Below are positions 17,775 to 25,678 of a DNA stretch of 64,000 bases, piece after piece. The notes under the pieces were generated by a model. That model was not told the DNA's origin. It did not search any database and saw only the letters and a list, made by a program, of their open reading frames with translations. Each line of letters begins with the position of its first letter. Within the stretch, counting starts at the first letter, position 1. The position numbers were made by a program, and so were the translations under genes. Origin of the DNA: Planctomycetaceae bacterium (lineage in GTDB: Bacteria > Planctomycetota > Planctomycetia > Planctomycetales > Planctomycetaceae); assembly GCA_014762625.1 (NCBI GenBank), contig JABURQ010000203.1:1-64000 (forward strand), given 5' to 3'.

Positions 17775-18785
17775 ATGACTGAGATACCGGCGAATCGCGA
17801 CATCAAACAGGCAAACGTCACGCATCAATGGAAACACGATCGTCCGTTGATCGCCTGTCGATTCGATCCGCTCGGTCGGTACGTCTTCGCCAGTTCGGAA
17901 GACAACTCGATCCAGCGCTGGACTCTCGCCGACGAAGCGAAGGTGTCGCTCCAGGGGCACGATAGTTGGGTCTTTGCGCTGGAACACAGTCTCGACGGAA
18001 ACTGGACCGTCTCGGGAGGCGGCGACGGACGTTTGATCTGGTGGGAAACCGCCTCAGCCGAACCGAAACCGGTCCGTACGCTCGACGCTCATCACGGCTG
18101 GATCCGGACTCTCGCCGTCAGCCCGGACGGCAAAACGCTGGCATCCGCCGGCAACGATCACGTCATCCGCTTGTGGAACATTCAGGAAGGGACGCCGCTG
18201 GGCGAACTCCACGGCCACGAACGACACGTCTATTGCGTCCGCTTTCATCCGACCGATTCCAACATCCTCCTCTCGGGAGATATCATGGCGTCCCTCAAGC
18301 AGTGGGATCTCGCCAAGGAAGCAGTCTCCAGAGAGTTTGACTGCAAGTCCCTGCATACCTACAACAGCGGACAGAAGGTCGATTTCGGCGGAGTACGGGC
18401 AATCGCCGTCTCTCCCGACGGCAAATATCTGGCAGCGGGCGGACTTCACAAAGCCTCCAACCCGCTCGGTTCGGTTCACGAACCGCTCGACCTGATGTTC
18501 GACTGGGAATCGCAGAAGCTGTTGCAGTCGTGCGTGGCGGAAAATATCCGCAGTGTGATCTGGCGACAACTGTTCCTCGACAACAAAACCGTGATGGCGG
18601 TCTCCGGCGGCACGAGTGGCGGCTTTCTACACTTCTGGACTCCCGAAGCGGCGAAGGAAGCCCATCAATTCAAACTGCCGAGACTTGCCCGCGACATGGA
18701 TCTCCACTCGGACGGCTTACAGGTCGCCACCGCCCATTCCGACAGCCAGCTCCGCATCACCAAGCTGGCGAAAAAAGAGGCTTAA
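17775..18785 (+). CDS. WD40 beta-propeller protein
   Basis: A 336-residue protein made of WD40 repeats, each about 40 residues. Clear units contain CRFDPLGRYVFASSEDNSIQRW, FALEHSLDGNWTVSGGGDGRLIWW, LAVSPDGKTLASAGNDHVIRLW, VRFHPTDSNILLSGD and IAVSPDGKYLAAGG, with later ones weaker, enough for a six- or seven-blade propeller. I see no signal peptide, although its operon partners are exported, so it may stay in the cytoplasm or leave by another route. It likely serves as a binding platform. It starts one base after the DUF1501 stop codon. Confidence 0.9.
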   Translation: MTEIPANRDIKQANVTHQWKHDRPLIACRFDPLGRYVFASSEDNSIQRWTLADEAKVSLQGHDSWVFALEHSLDGNWTVSGGGDGRLIWWETASAEPKPVRTLDAHHGWIRTLAVSPDGKTLASAGNDHVIRLWNIQEGTPLGELHGHERHVYCVRFHPTDSNILLSGDIMASLKQWDLAKEAVSREFDCKSLHTYNSGQKVDFGGVRAIAVSPDGKYLAAGGLHKASNPLGSVHEPLDLMFDWESQKLLQSCVAENIRSVIWRQLFLDNKTVMAVSGGTSGGFLHFWTPEAAKEAHQFKLPRLARDMDLHSDGLQVATAHSDSQLRITKLAKKEA

Positions 18786-18967
18786 TCAGATCGCCTCCGG
18801 CACGTTCTGTCGGATGCATTTCCATCTGCGAAGCGGAGGACTTGCTAATCCCCCCGCAGAAGAAGTGCAGCGAGATCAGAAAGCCTCTGGATATTCTCGA
18901 CGCCTTCCGCAAAGCTAAGAGCTTACACGGAATTAGCAAAGCGAGAGAATATCTTCAAGGAATCCAC

Positions 18968-20296
18968 ATGCAGCTCAAACGGTCTCTCATCTGTTTATTC
19001 CAGGTACTGAGTACGATTGGGGTCTCTATCCTCTCGATGGCATCGGCAGACGCCGGTAAGCCCAACATCCTCTTCATCCTGGCGGACGATCTTGGATATG
19101 GAGATTTGGGATGCTACGGAGCGACCGATTTGGAGACTCCTCACCTCGACCGCTTGGCGGCGGACGGCGTGCGATTCACCGACTTTTACGCCAATGGCGC
19201 CATCTGCTCTCCGACTCGCGTGGCGTTTCTCACTGGACGTTATCAACAACGCGTCGGGATGGAAAACGCACTCTACTATCAGGAAAAAGGGCGAGGGCTT
19301 CCAAGCCAAGGGGAGACGATCGCCGATGCGCTCCACTCTGCCGGATACACCACGGGAATCTCTGGAAAGTGGCATGTCGGCTACGACCGCATTCGACAGC
19401 CGATACAGCAAGGGTTCGATCACTTTTTCGGGATGCTGGGCGGTAACCACCACTACTTCGAACACATGGACCGGATCGGCGTGCCGGATCTCTGGCTCGA
19501 TAATGCGCCGATCAAGCGCGAGGGCTACACCACAGACCTGATTACGGAAGATGCTCTGCAATTCATCGAGCAAAACCAGGATGGTCCGTTCTTTCTCTAT
19601 CTGTCCCACGCCGCCCCCCATTTTCCGTGGCAGGGTCCGAAGGATCGAGAGAAAGACATCCGGCCCAAAAAGCCCTCCTGGCAGATTGGCGATCGCGCCA
19701 CCTACGTGGCGATGGTGGAGCAGATGGACGCGGGAATCGGAGAGGTGCTCCAAAAACTCGATGAACTCGATCTCCGTGACCGGACCCTGGTCGTTTTCAC
19801 TTCCGATAACGGCGGCCATACCTATTCCCGCAACGCTCCTTTACGGGGTGCGAAGGGGGAACTCTGGGAAGGTGGAATCCGCGTCCCCTGTATCGCCAGC
19901 TGGCCGGGAAAACTTCCCGCGGGAAAAGTCAGCAATCAGGTGGGTATCACGATGGATTGGACGGCAACCTTTCGTCGTCTGGCGGGCTTGCAGACTGAGC
20001 CGGAGAAAGAGGACGGAATCGACCTGCTGCCGCTTCTGACCGGCAAGCAAAATGAGCGGCGGACGTTATTCTGGCGGCGAAAGAGAGGGCCGGTGCGGAA
20101 AGGGTTTGAGGAAAGCCGTGCCGTGCGTCACGGTCGCTGGAAGCTGATCGAACAGTCAGAAAGCGGCGAGAAGTTTCTCTTCGATCTGAGCCAGGACCGC
20201 GACGAATCGCAAAACCTGATTCGACAGCATCCCGACCTGGTCACCGAATTGCACAAACGCCTCGACGCCTGGGAAAAGTCCGTCGCTACGAAATGA
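18968..20296 (+). CDS. Secreted sulfatase, Cys type
   Basis: A 442-residue exported arylsulfatase-family hydrolase that removes sulfate esters, probably from sulfated polysaccharides. A signal peptide covers about residues 1-29. The catalytic core is intact: ILADDLGYGD supplies the metal-binding Asp pair (about 40-41), CSPTR (80-84) carries the cysteine to be converted to formylglycine, and GKWHVGY and FTSDNGGH give further active-site residues. The frame is open from 18530, but that part overlaps the WD40 gene; the ATG at 18968 has AAGGA 7 bases upstream and begins the signal peptide. A true formylglycine-generating enzyme is needed for activity; the SUMF1-fold protein at 11.2 kb lacks its cysteines, so the activator must lie elsewhere. 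Confidence 0.93.
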   Translation: MQLKRSLICLFQVLSTIGVSILSMASADAGKPNILFILADDLGYGDLGCYGATDLETPHLDRLAADGVRFTDFYANGAICSPTRVAFLTGRYQQRVGMENALYYQEKGRGLPSQGETIADALHSAGYTTGISGKWHVGYDRIRQPIQQGFDHFFGMLGGNHHYFEHMDRIGVPDLWLDNAPIKREGYTTDLITEDALQFIEQNQDGPFFLYLSHAAPHFPWQGPKDREKDIRPKKPSWQIGDRATYVAMVEQMDAGIGEVLQKLDELDLRDRTLVVFTSDNGGHTYSRNAPLRGAKGELWEGGIRVPCIASWPGKLPAGKVSNQVGITMDWTATFRRLAGLQTEPEKEDGIDLLPLLTGKQNERRTLFWRRKRGPVRKGFEESRAVRHGRWKLIEQSESGEKFLFDLSQDRDESQNLIRQHPDLVTELHKRLDAWEKSVATK

Positions 20297-20312
20297 GCTT
20301 CTTCCGATTGAT

Positions 20313-21527
20313 TCAGAGGCTCTTGACGACCATGCGCAATGTGTACAACGCTAGAAAGATTGTGAACGCACACAATCTTCGACTCGGCAAGCGACCGCTC
20401 AACAACATGATTACCAACGCGTGCAGCGCCCATTCCAGCGAAATCCGCATATAGCCGTAATAATGAATCCAGATTGCTTCGGACAGCAAGCTCCCGAAGA
20501 TCGTCCAGTTCACCCAGGCGACCAGACTCCACCACAGCGTCAAACTGATCTCCTGGGAAGATTTCCAGAGAGAGCGAATCGCCGCACCGGTTTCGATTCC
20601 CACCCAGATCAGCCAGCCGAGCATCAGCAAACCGGCTCGCTCTGCGCTTCCCAATCGCTCGGGCCAGTTCAAACGCGCCGCTTCGATCATCCCGCCAAAG
20701 GGGGGTTCGAATAAGAATCCCTTCGACTCCGCCGATAACAGTCCCCAGTTCTGTTTCAGATACAACTGCCAGGCGATGAAGAAGGGAAGCGGCGCGAGCG
20801 GAACCAGAATCAACATCCAGCTTCGCTCCCGTCCGCGAACCAGTTGTCCGACGACAACCATTCCCAGAGAAGCGCTGGTGATCAGACTCGGTTCTCGCGT
20901 AAACATCGCGAGCACCAGAAAACACGCGCACGCCACATAACGCCGGGTCTGACAACTCAGCAGCGCCCAGGAGAGCAGGGCGATGCAGAGTGGTTCCGCC
21001 AGATCGCGGGACATCGCCAAAATCATGCCGCTGGCCAGACCGGCAGCGAGCCCCCAGTAAGCGGATTGACCGGCGTTGATCGCGATACGCGACAGTGCCA
21101 GGGAGGCAGCGGTGATCGAGAGCACATTCACGGCCAGCAACCAGAACGGAACCCATCCCGGCTCCCCCCCGCTCAGGCACCAGACCAGAAAAGGGTACAG
21201 TATTCGTTGCTGCCTGTAGGCTCCCGAATTATTGAATTTGATTCCAAAGTCCTCGGGGACAGACGTCAGCGGATCGAACGCCAGCCTGGCGAAATAAACT
21301 CCGTCGTATCCATCTTCCGAGGTCACCAGAATCGGAACGGGCGTCTCATCAGAGTCGACAAGTCTCTCCCCCGCCACAATAAAATAGGTCCAGTCTCGCC
21401 CGCCAGAGTTCCAACGCAATCCAACCACCAACAGAACAAACAGCAAAGTGACCAGAGAAACTGCCAGCGGCGACCGTTCAAGCCAGTCAGAGATGGTCGT
21501 TTTCTGCGGCGAATTGATGTCTGTCAC
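20313..21527 (-). CDS. Polytopic membrane protein, possibly GT-C-like
   Basis: A 404-residue integral membrane protein with roughly ten hydrophobic helices, starting at about residues 23-40 and continuing to LYTLRMVVK at the end. Between the first and second helices lies a loop of about 75 residues with acidic positions and several aromatics, and a TREPS segment sits in a later loop. This arrangement recalls membrane glycosyltransferases of the GT-C or DUF2029 type, but I see no diagnostic catalytic motif, so that is only a suggestion. Another open frame on the same strand (20128-21180) has no coding character. The gene ends 17 bases from the sulfatase stop, tail to tail. Confidence 0.65.
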   Translation of the reverse strand: MTDINSPQKTTISDWLERSPLAVSLVTLLFVLLVVGLRWNSGGRDWTYFIVAGERLVDSDETPVPILVTSEDGYDGVYFARLAFDPLTSVPEDFGIKFNNSGAYRQQRILYPFLVWCLSGGEPGWVPFWLLAVNVLSITAASLALSRIAINAGQSAYWGLAAGLASGMILAMSRDLAEPLCIALLSWALLSCQTRRYVACACFLVLAMFTREPSLITSASLGMVVVGQLVRGRERSWMLILVPLAPLPFFIAWQLYLKQNWGLLSAESKGFLFEPPFGGMIEAARLNWPERLGSAERAGLLMLGWLIWVGIETGAAIRSLWKSSQEISLTLWWSLVAWVNWTIFGSLLSEAIWIHYYGYMRISLEWALHALVIMLLSGRLPSRRLCAFTIFLALYTLRMVVKSL

Positions 21528-21918
21528 GCATTTGCCCTTGTTCCAGGGAGAGGCCGGAAAAATTTGAAGACTGGCTCTGTTGAGATCCGTCGGCGGAAAT
21601 AATCGAAGGCGGAATAATAAGCGTTCTTCGTCGAATCACAAAGTTCAGTTCCGGGGGTTGAGATTCTCAGCCACCAGGGCGGAAAACCATCTGACACCAA
21701 CGACTTATCAGCGACACCTTGAAAACCTTAATGAAGCGAGACGATCACACACTGTCGAACTGGATTGATTCCCGCCAATTCTCATAATCCCTTTGGTGTG
21801 AAGCTCCCGAACGGTTATTATGTATAGCACGAAGGGCAATTTGGATTTAACCCCTGTACCCAAAAACTCAAACGCATAAAATGATTTTAGCGAGCCATTC
21901 CTGTTCTGGATTTTCAAC
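21528..21918. other. Divergent intergenic region, no gene seen
   Basis: About 390 bases between the starts of the membrane-protein gene (minus) and the zinc-ribbon VWA gene (plus). Promoters for both must lie here. TTATTATG and GCATAAAATG are -10-like words on the plus strand without good -35 partners. I see no structured RNA. Confidence 0.4.
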
Positions 21919-23598
21919 ATGCTGCCAGGCTCCACCAGTCAACCACAGACCGATCAGACGGCAACGGAATGCGTGCATTGCGGATTTTCGATCGATCAAG
22001 CTGCGTCCTTCGAACGTTGCCCGCGCTGCTGGCGTCCACTCCCTCTCGAAAGTCCGACAGAAGGCTCTGCCTCACCGCAAGAGTTGATCTTTGCAGAAGC
22101 AGCGCCGGAAGAGAGTCTCGATGAGACTCCTGCCTGGCTGATCGCGGTTCCCGGCGAAGAGGAAGTCCTGACGGACGAGGATCCCTCTCGCTTGAAACGC
22201 TGGCTGGCAGGATACGGCGCGTCGTTTCTGGTGCACAGCATCCTCATGATCGCTCTGGCCTTGATCGTCTATCAGGTGCAAGTGTTTCAATGGCACGACG
22301 CCATTCAATCCTCCATGACGGACGGCGTGGATGTGCTGGGGCAATCGGGCGGACTCGAATTGATGAAACCGGTTGATTTCCAGATCAAGACCGCGCACGA
22401 TCCCGAATCATTGACCAACGCCGCCTATCAGGCGACCAACGTTCCGAATGCCGGCCAGGGCGGAACCGCGACCGGCTCGGGAGATGGTGGCATCGGTTTT
22501 TTCGGAACCCGCGCCAAGGGGGATTCGTTCGCCTTCGTGGTCGATATCTCCGGCAGTATGAACGGCGAATTCAAGGCAATGGATCCCCAGAACGCCGGGG
22601 CCACTCGAATCATCTCACGTTGGGACAAAGCTCGCGAAGAACTGATCGCCGCCATCGACTCCATGACCGAGGACCAGTCCTACTGTGTCGTGTTGTACAA
22701 TAATAATCACCTGCCGATGATCGAGCGCGGCGAGGCGGTGGGGCTGCGCAAAGCCTCGCCCGCCAATAAACGAGAGACGAAACTCTGGCTCGAACGGATG
22801 AGCGCCTACGGCGGAACCAATCCTCAGGAATCGCTCGCCTTTGCGCTGGAGTTGCATCCCGATGTGCTCTACTTCCTGACCGACGGCGCGATTCCGCCCG
22901 ATTCGAGAGATGTGGCGGCGGCGTTCACTGACGGAAAAACCGTCATCCATACCACCTGCATCGGTTATCCGCAGAACGACATTCTGCAACTGATTGCCGC
23001 CGATCATCGCGGTCAGTTTCGTGCCGTCACACCCCAAGGAGATTCCGCAACTCCGAGCGGGGTCTCGCTGATCCTCTTCGTCCGGAGAGCCGGCTCACAA
23101 CGGCAAAAAACATTACGACTCGAAAAAGACTACGAACGGCTGGTCGAATGGATTGAGGATCCCGATATCGACTTTCAACAACCAAACACACACACCCTGC
23201 TCCTGCTGCACAATGGGATCTCCTCCGTTCCGGAGTTCAACGTCGAACTGCTCAAATTCGTGCGGAGCCTGAACACGGAAGGGGTCCAGGGCTTCCAGCG
23301 TTCCCTCCGTGGCGGCTTGCTGGGTGTCGAAGTTCCGCTCGATCCTGAACGACGATTGACCGAGCCTGCTGAGATTGAAGCGGCCCGGAAAAAGCTGTTG
23401 CGCGTGAATCAGATTCTGAAAACGGCGGTTTCGGAATCCGACTATGATTCCTACGAGCATCACGTGCGGGCCATTTACCTGTTCGGCGACGTCGAAGCGA
23501 AAGCGGAACTGACGGCCGCCCTCGAAGTGTTCGATCTTTACAACGGCTCTCAGATCCAGATCATCGACGGCGACCAGTTCGTCCGCGAGAACCGCTGA
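21919..23598 (+). CDS. Zinc-ribbon / membrane helix / VWA-domain protein
   Basis: A 559-residue protein. The N-terminus is a cytoplasmic zinc ribbon with CVHC (18-21) and CPRC (34-37). One membrane helix follows (about 100-120), then a Gly-rich linker, then a von Willebrand A domain beginning at FAFVVDISGSM (about 204-214), whose DxSxS MIDAS motif (Asp209) binds a divalent metal. The domain continues through YGGTNPQESL and YFLTDG; the last 200 residues are not recognised. The membrane helix contains Ser102-x3-His106, the spacing seen in TonB and TolA helices that engage ExbB/ExbD-type motors. The VWA protein of the operon at 46.4 kb has the same motif. The gene stands alone and has no clear Shine-Dalgarno site. 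Confidence 0.8.
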   Translation: MLPGSTSQPQTDQTATECVHCGFSIDQAASFERCPRCWRPLPLESPTEGSASPQELIFAEAAPEESLDETPAWLIAVPGEEEVLTDEDPSRLKRWLAGYGASFLVHSILMIALALIVYQVQVFQWHDAIQSSMTDGVDVLGQSGGLELMKPVDFQIKTAHDPESLTNAAYQATNVPNAGQGGTATGSGDGGIGFFGTRAKGDSFAFVVDISGSMNGEFKAMDPQNAGATRIISRWDKAREELIAAIDSMTEDQSYCVVLYNNNHLPMIERGEAVGLRKASPANKRETKLWLERMSAYGGTNPQESLAFALELHPDVLYFLTDGAIPPDSRDVAAAFTDGKTVIHTTCIGYPQNDILQLIAADHRGQFRAVTPQGDSATPSGVSLILFVRRAGSQRQKTLRLEKDYERLVEWIEDPDIDFQQPNTHTLLLLHNGISSVPEFNVELLKFVRSLNTEGVQGFQRSLRGGLLGVEVPLDPERRLTEPAEIEAARKKLLRVNQILKTAVSESDYDSYEHHVRAIYLFGDVEAKAELTAALEVFDLYNGSQIQIIDGDQFVRENR

Positions 23599-24096
23599 CG
23601 GCACTCGGCAGAGTCAATCTTCGGATCCGTCGAATCGTACTGGGGCAGTGCCTCCTCTGATTTTGACTGCCGTCTTCGCACAAGTGTTTTTCTTCTTCTC
23701 TCGTGTTCTCGGAAATTTCTCCGCATCATCCGAGGTTGGAAACAGTTTTCAGTGTGAGGTGTTGAGTTTTCAGCTTCCTAATTCAAAAACGGGAACACTA
23801 ATAAACACTGATTCTCACTAATCTGGATCATCGTTTCAGGTGAGTGTTGATGAGTGAAGATGAGAGTACTTTCTTTTTATCGCTGCGTCGCCGCGCCGCT
23901 GCGTGATCCTTCTTATTTCTCCTTCTCTTGTATTTTCGAAATCTATCCGAGAAATCCGCGTCATCGGCGGTCTCTCAACTTGGGATTTTTGAGTTTTGAT
24001 TTTGGAACGGTGCCTAGCCTCTTGTGCTCACGCCACCCGGTTGGCACTCATGGTTTGTTTCAAAATTCCCTGTGAGAAACAATCTACGTCGCTCAT

Positions 24097-24126
24097 GCCG
24101 ACACGGAGTGTCGGCCCACAGTGGGC
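24097..24126. repeat. Pair of adjacent palindromes
   Basis: GCCGACAC and GTGTCGGC (24097-24104, 24108-24115) form an 8-bp stem with a 3-base loop. This runs into a second palindrome, GCCCAC-A-GTGGGC (24114-24126). Two short palindromes back to back are typical of REP-like extragenic elements. Confidence 0.65.
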
Positions 24127-24409
24127 GCGAATGTTGATCCTTTTCTCTGCGCCGCTGCGCCTCTGCGCGAGACTTTTTTTCCCTGGCTCGTGTCGTCGGG
24201 AATTCATCAGCGAAATCCGCGGTTCCTCAAATGATTGATTCGTATCCGCGGCAACTTGTTCCATTCGTGTCATTGGTTTGATTCGTGGTCTCTTTTTCCT
24301 TGGCGTTTCTTTGTCTCTTTGCGACTTTGCGACAGAATCTTTTCCAATCTGCTGAGATCCGTTTCGATCGGCGTCATCGGCGTTTCATCCACTTCAGCCA
24401 CGATTTGCA

Positions 24410-24432
24410 CACTGGCGGGCAAGCCGCCAGTG
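24410..24432. repeat. Palindrome CACTGGCGG/CCGCCAGTG
   Basis: A perfect 9-bp inverted repeat with a 5-base loop. A related phrase, GGGCAAGCC followed by a CAGTGGCACCC variant, recurs about 50 bases later (24462-24487), giving an imperfect direct repeat of the right half. It looks like an extragenic repeat family. Confidence 0.65.
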
Positions 24433-24543
24433 CCACCCGATCTTGATTACCACACCCTGGAGGGCAAGCCCCACAGTGGCACCCAAGATTGGTCTTGTTC
24501 TCGGACTCGTACCAGTGTTAGCGTTCGGGGTTCTTCGATTGTG

Positions 24544-24584
24544 GATTTTGGATTTCCGATTTTGGATTTCCGATTTTGGAATCC
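24544..24584. repeat. Short tandem repeat, 14-bp unit
   Basis: Two exact copies of GATTTTGGATTTCC (24544-24557, 24558-24571) are followed by a near-copy of 13 bases (24572-24584). Confidence 0.85.
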
Positions 24585-25075
24585 GGTGATCCACAACGCG
24601 ATCTTTGGCAATTTAGTATTTGTTAGTCGTTATTGGTCAGTGGTCAGTTGCTGAGAAGAAACTAGAAACTGGCAATTAGCAACTAGAGAAAGGCAAGGAG
24701 GTCACATCACTGATATCTGTCTCCTGACTCCCGATTCCTGATTCCTTACATCCCCCAATCTTCTGATGTGGTCTCACAATTGACTGTAAACGCAGCACAA
24801 CGGGCCATTCCCAGACAGACCTGATTTCAGATTTTGCGGCGGATGGTCCCAAAACCGGGCAAATCCATCGGGTTTCGTTCGAAGATGAGAACTTGAGAAG
24901 TTGAGGACTTGCAAAAAGCTCATCTTCGAAAACCCTCGGAAGTTTTCCATAAAACAACCAAATCTTTTCCGAACACGAAAAACAAAAATTCCTCGCGAGG
25001 CCATGTCTGCCAACACTGACATGGCCGATTTGCTGGAGTCACTAAAATGAAGCAACCATTTCCGGAGAATCGACC

Positions 25076-25423
25076 ATGCGCAAAACCCTCTTTCTGCTGT
25101 TCACTCTCATCCTCGTCGGTATGCTGGCGGTCACGACACGGGCCTTCCTCCAGGAAGGGATCTTCGCACAGGGAGCGAAACTGTGGCCGCTGTGGTGGTT
25201 TCGAGCCACTCTCGCCGACGCCTATTTCGGCTTCCTCACCTTCTATGCCTGGGTGTATTACAAAGAATCCTCAGCCCTCTCACGTCTCGGCTGGTTGGTG
25301 TTGATCGGCTGTCTCGGGAATATCGCCATGGCGATCTACATGCTCCGGCGGCTGTGGAAGCTGGAAAGCGATCATCCCGCGGAATTACTGCTCCGCCCCG
25401 AACATCGACAGCACCCTCTCTGA
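25076..25423 (+). CDS. Small membrane protein (DUF1475-like)
   Basis: A 115-residue membrane protein with three hydrophobic helices: about 5-25 (N-terminal), 38-60 (WFRATLADAYFGFLTFYAW) and 70-92. The middle helix, with its ATLADAYFGFLTFY pattern and the following WVYYKE, matches my memory of the DUF1475 family found in bacteria and plants, whose function is unknown. The tail is polar. GGAG lies 8 bases before the ATG. It is isolated between the repeat-rich region and the VIT-VWA gene, and the 255 bases after it show nothing I can name. Confidence 0.65.
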   Translation: MRKTLFLLFTLILVGMLAVTTRAFLQEGIFAQGAKLWPLWWFRATLADAYFGFLTFYAWVYYKESSALSRLGWLVLIGCLGNIAMAIYMLRRLWKLESDHPAELLLRPEHRQHPL

Positions 25424-25678
25424 ACCGGCTTCATTTTCTCAAGTCCTTTCGTGATCTCAGGTTCCACACCCCAACGCTCCCGATTTCAGAATTCTATCCC
25501 AAAACGGCGTGAGAATTATTTAGCGTTCTCGCCTGATATCCCATGGCGAACACGATCAGGTCGGATGGAACGCCGGCCGGCGAGAAAGTCCTCCTGTTGT
25601 GGTGCTTTCTGATTCCTGCAGACCGATCGATCGCGAATCGCATGAAAAATTCAAAACCTGTTCAAGGAGATTCATGCT

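Larger units (their letters stand above)
23599..25075. other. Gene-free, repeat-rich intergenic region
   Basis: Nearly 1.5 kb with no convincing gene; short open frames here have no coding character. The sequence is a patchwork of short recurring phrases: three variants of a GCTGCGCC/TCTGCG phrase (about 23881-23910, 24150-24172 and 24310-24335), two or three variants of a GAAATCCGCG phrase (about 23950, 24212 and 24244), palindromes at 24097-24126 and 24410-24432 and a tandem repeat at 24544-24584. Similar mosaics occur between genes in other bacteria. No transposase or integrase trace is visible. Confidence 0.6.

Noticed and set aside
18530-18967. Longer start for the sulfatase
   Set aside because: The extension overlaps the WD40 gene in another frame, and the ATG at 18968 starts a signal peptide with AAGGA in place.
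20128-21180. 350-codon minus frame overlapping the membrane-protein gene
   Set aside because: The overlapping frame 20313-21527 on the same strand has regular membrane helices; this one has Arg-rich, motif-free sequence.
24400-24600. Possible CRISPR array in the repeat-rich region
   Set aside because: Repeats are only 13-14 bases, directly adjacent without spacers, or palindromes of different sequence; no cas gene is present.
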